DNA from: CAWJKP01 sp963843465
GTDB lineage: Bacteria > Planctomycetota > Planctomycetia > Pirellulales > Thermoguttaceae
DNA length: 64,000 bases
Assembly: GCA_963843465.1 (NCBI GenBank)
Contig: CAWJKP010000003.1
Span: 124,001-188,000 of the forward strand
Reading direction: 5' to 3'
Shown here in pieces: positions 63,942 through 64,000 of the stretch. Both the position numbers and the translations under genes were made by a program. The notes beneath the pieces are model-generated. The model searched no databases, had not been told where the DNA came from, and saw nothing but the letters and a program-made list of their open reading frames with translations. Numbering within the stretch: position 1 is the stretch's first letter; each line of letters starts with the position of its first letter.

Positions 63942-64000
63942 ATGGGTTCTCTGAATGCGGGTTGCATTCGTCTCTTTAACGTGGCGGGGATCACGGTGCT
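63942..64000 (+). CDS. N-terminal fragment, probable M50 site-2 protease (cut by window edge)
   Basis: Only 19 codons are visible: MGSLNAGCIRLFNVAGITV. GGGAGCGG lies 5 bp upstream. The form xxIRLFxVAGI is a frequent start of M50 metalloproteases of planctomycetes, but the HExxH motif is outside the window, so this is tentative. Confidence 0.35.
   Translation, partial: MGSLNAGCIRLFNVAGITV

Overview
The window is a high-GC bacterial chromosome segment that most likely comes from a Planctomycete of the Pirellulales type. The signs are an EF-Tu whose switch I lacks the usual RGITI and reads KTVTI, a sigma factor with an N-terminal helix-turn-helix extension, an EF-G of the spirochaete/planctomycete type, PQQ-like beta-propeller and sulfatase-like proteins, and intergenic gaps packed with short palindromic repeats. 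There is no rRNA, CRISPR array or intact insertion sequence.

Layout. 0-7 kb: a rimK pair, a prepilin, a VapBC-like toxin-antitoxin (TA) pair, a free-standing EF-G domain IV-like protein and a nuclease-NACHT gene of defence type. 7-19 kb: ppdK, a CPBP protease, purH, trpC, a RelE/RHH TA pair, a GH27 alpha-galactosidase, an HNH nuclease with a partner, and a secreted protein. 19.5-40 kb: the information-processing core, in conserved order: sigma factor, tRNA-Thr-Tyr-Gly-Thr, tuf, tRNA-Trp, secE, nusG, rplKAJL, rpoBC, rpsL, rpsG, fusA. 40-46.6 kb: mtnA, TA remnants, purE, lysA-ald and a sulfatase-like gene. 46.6-55 kb: accessory DNA with an MqsA-like TA pair, a partial 3' duplication of the sulfatase-like gene, a large restriction-methyltransferase, a Phd/RelE pair and a Gfo/Idh/MocA oxidoreductase. 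55-64 kb: secreted propeller genes coupled to aroA, an LsrF-like aldolase with dhaL and dhaK, a GH39-like hydrolase, and the start of an M50 protease.

Three patterns cut across the window. (1) Nearly every intergenic gap holds an imperfect palindrome made of two inverted REP hairpins. At least nine sequence families occur, and most begin GTAG and end CTAC, the head motif recognised by RAYT (REP-associated tyrosine transposase) enzymes. Consecutive gaps of the rplK-fusA operon carry different families, and several copies have become part of coding sequence. (2) Arrays of degenerate 7-bp repeats occupy other gaps. (3) At least twelve genes, including rpoB, rpoC, rplA, nusG, purH and the sigma factor, are broken by single small indels. 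Seven deletions lie beside or within GCGC/GGCGC and three insertions turn GACGTC into GAACGTC, which looks like systematic sequencing error rather than gene death.

The central cluster supplies transcription (sigma, RpoB, RpoC, NusG), translation (L1, L7/L12, L10, L11, S7, S12, EF-Tu, EF-G, tRNAs) and secretion (SecE). Accessory genes concentrate at 2.5-7 kb, 13.7-17.2 kb and 41-55 kb and are dominated by TA modules and restriction or defence functions.
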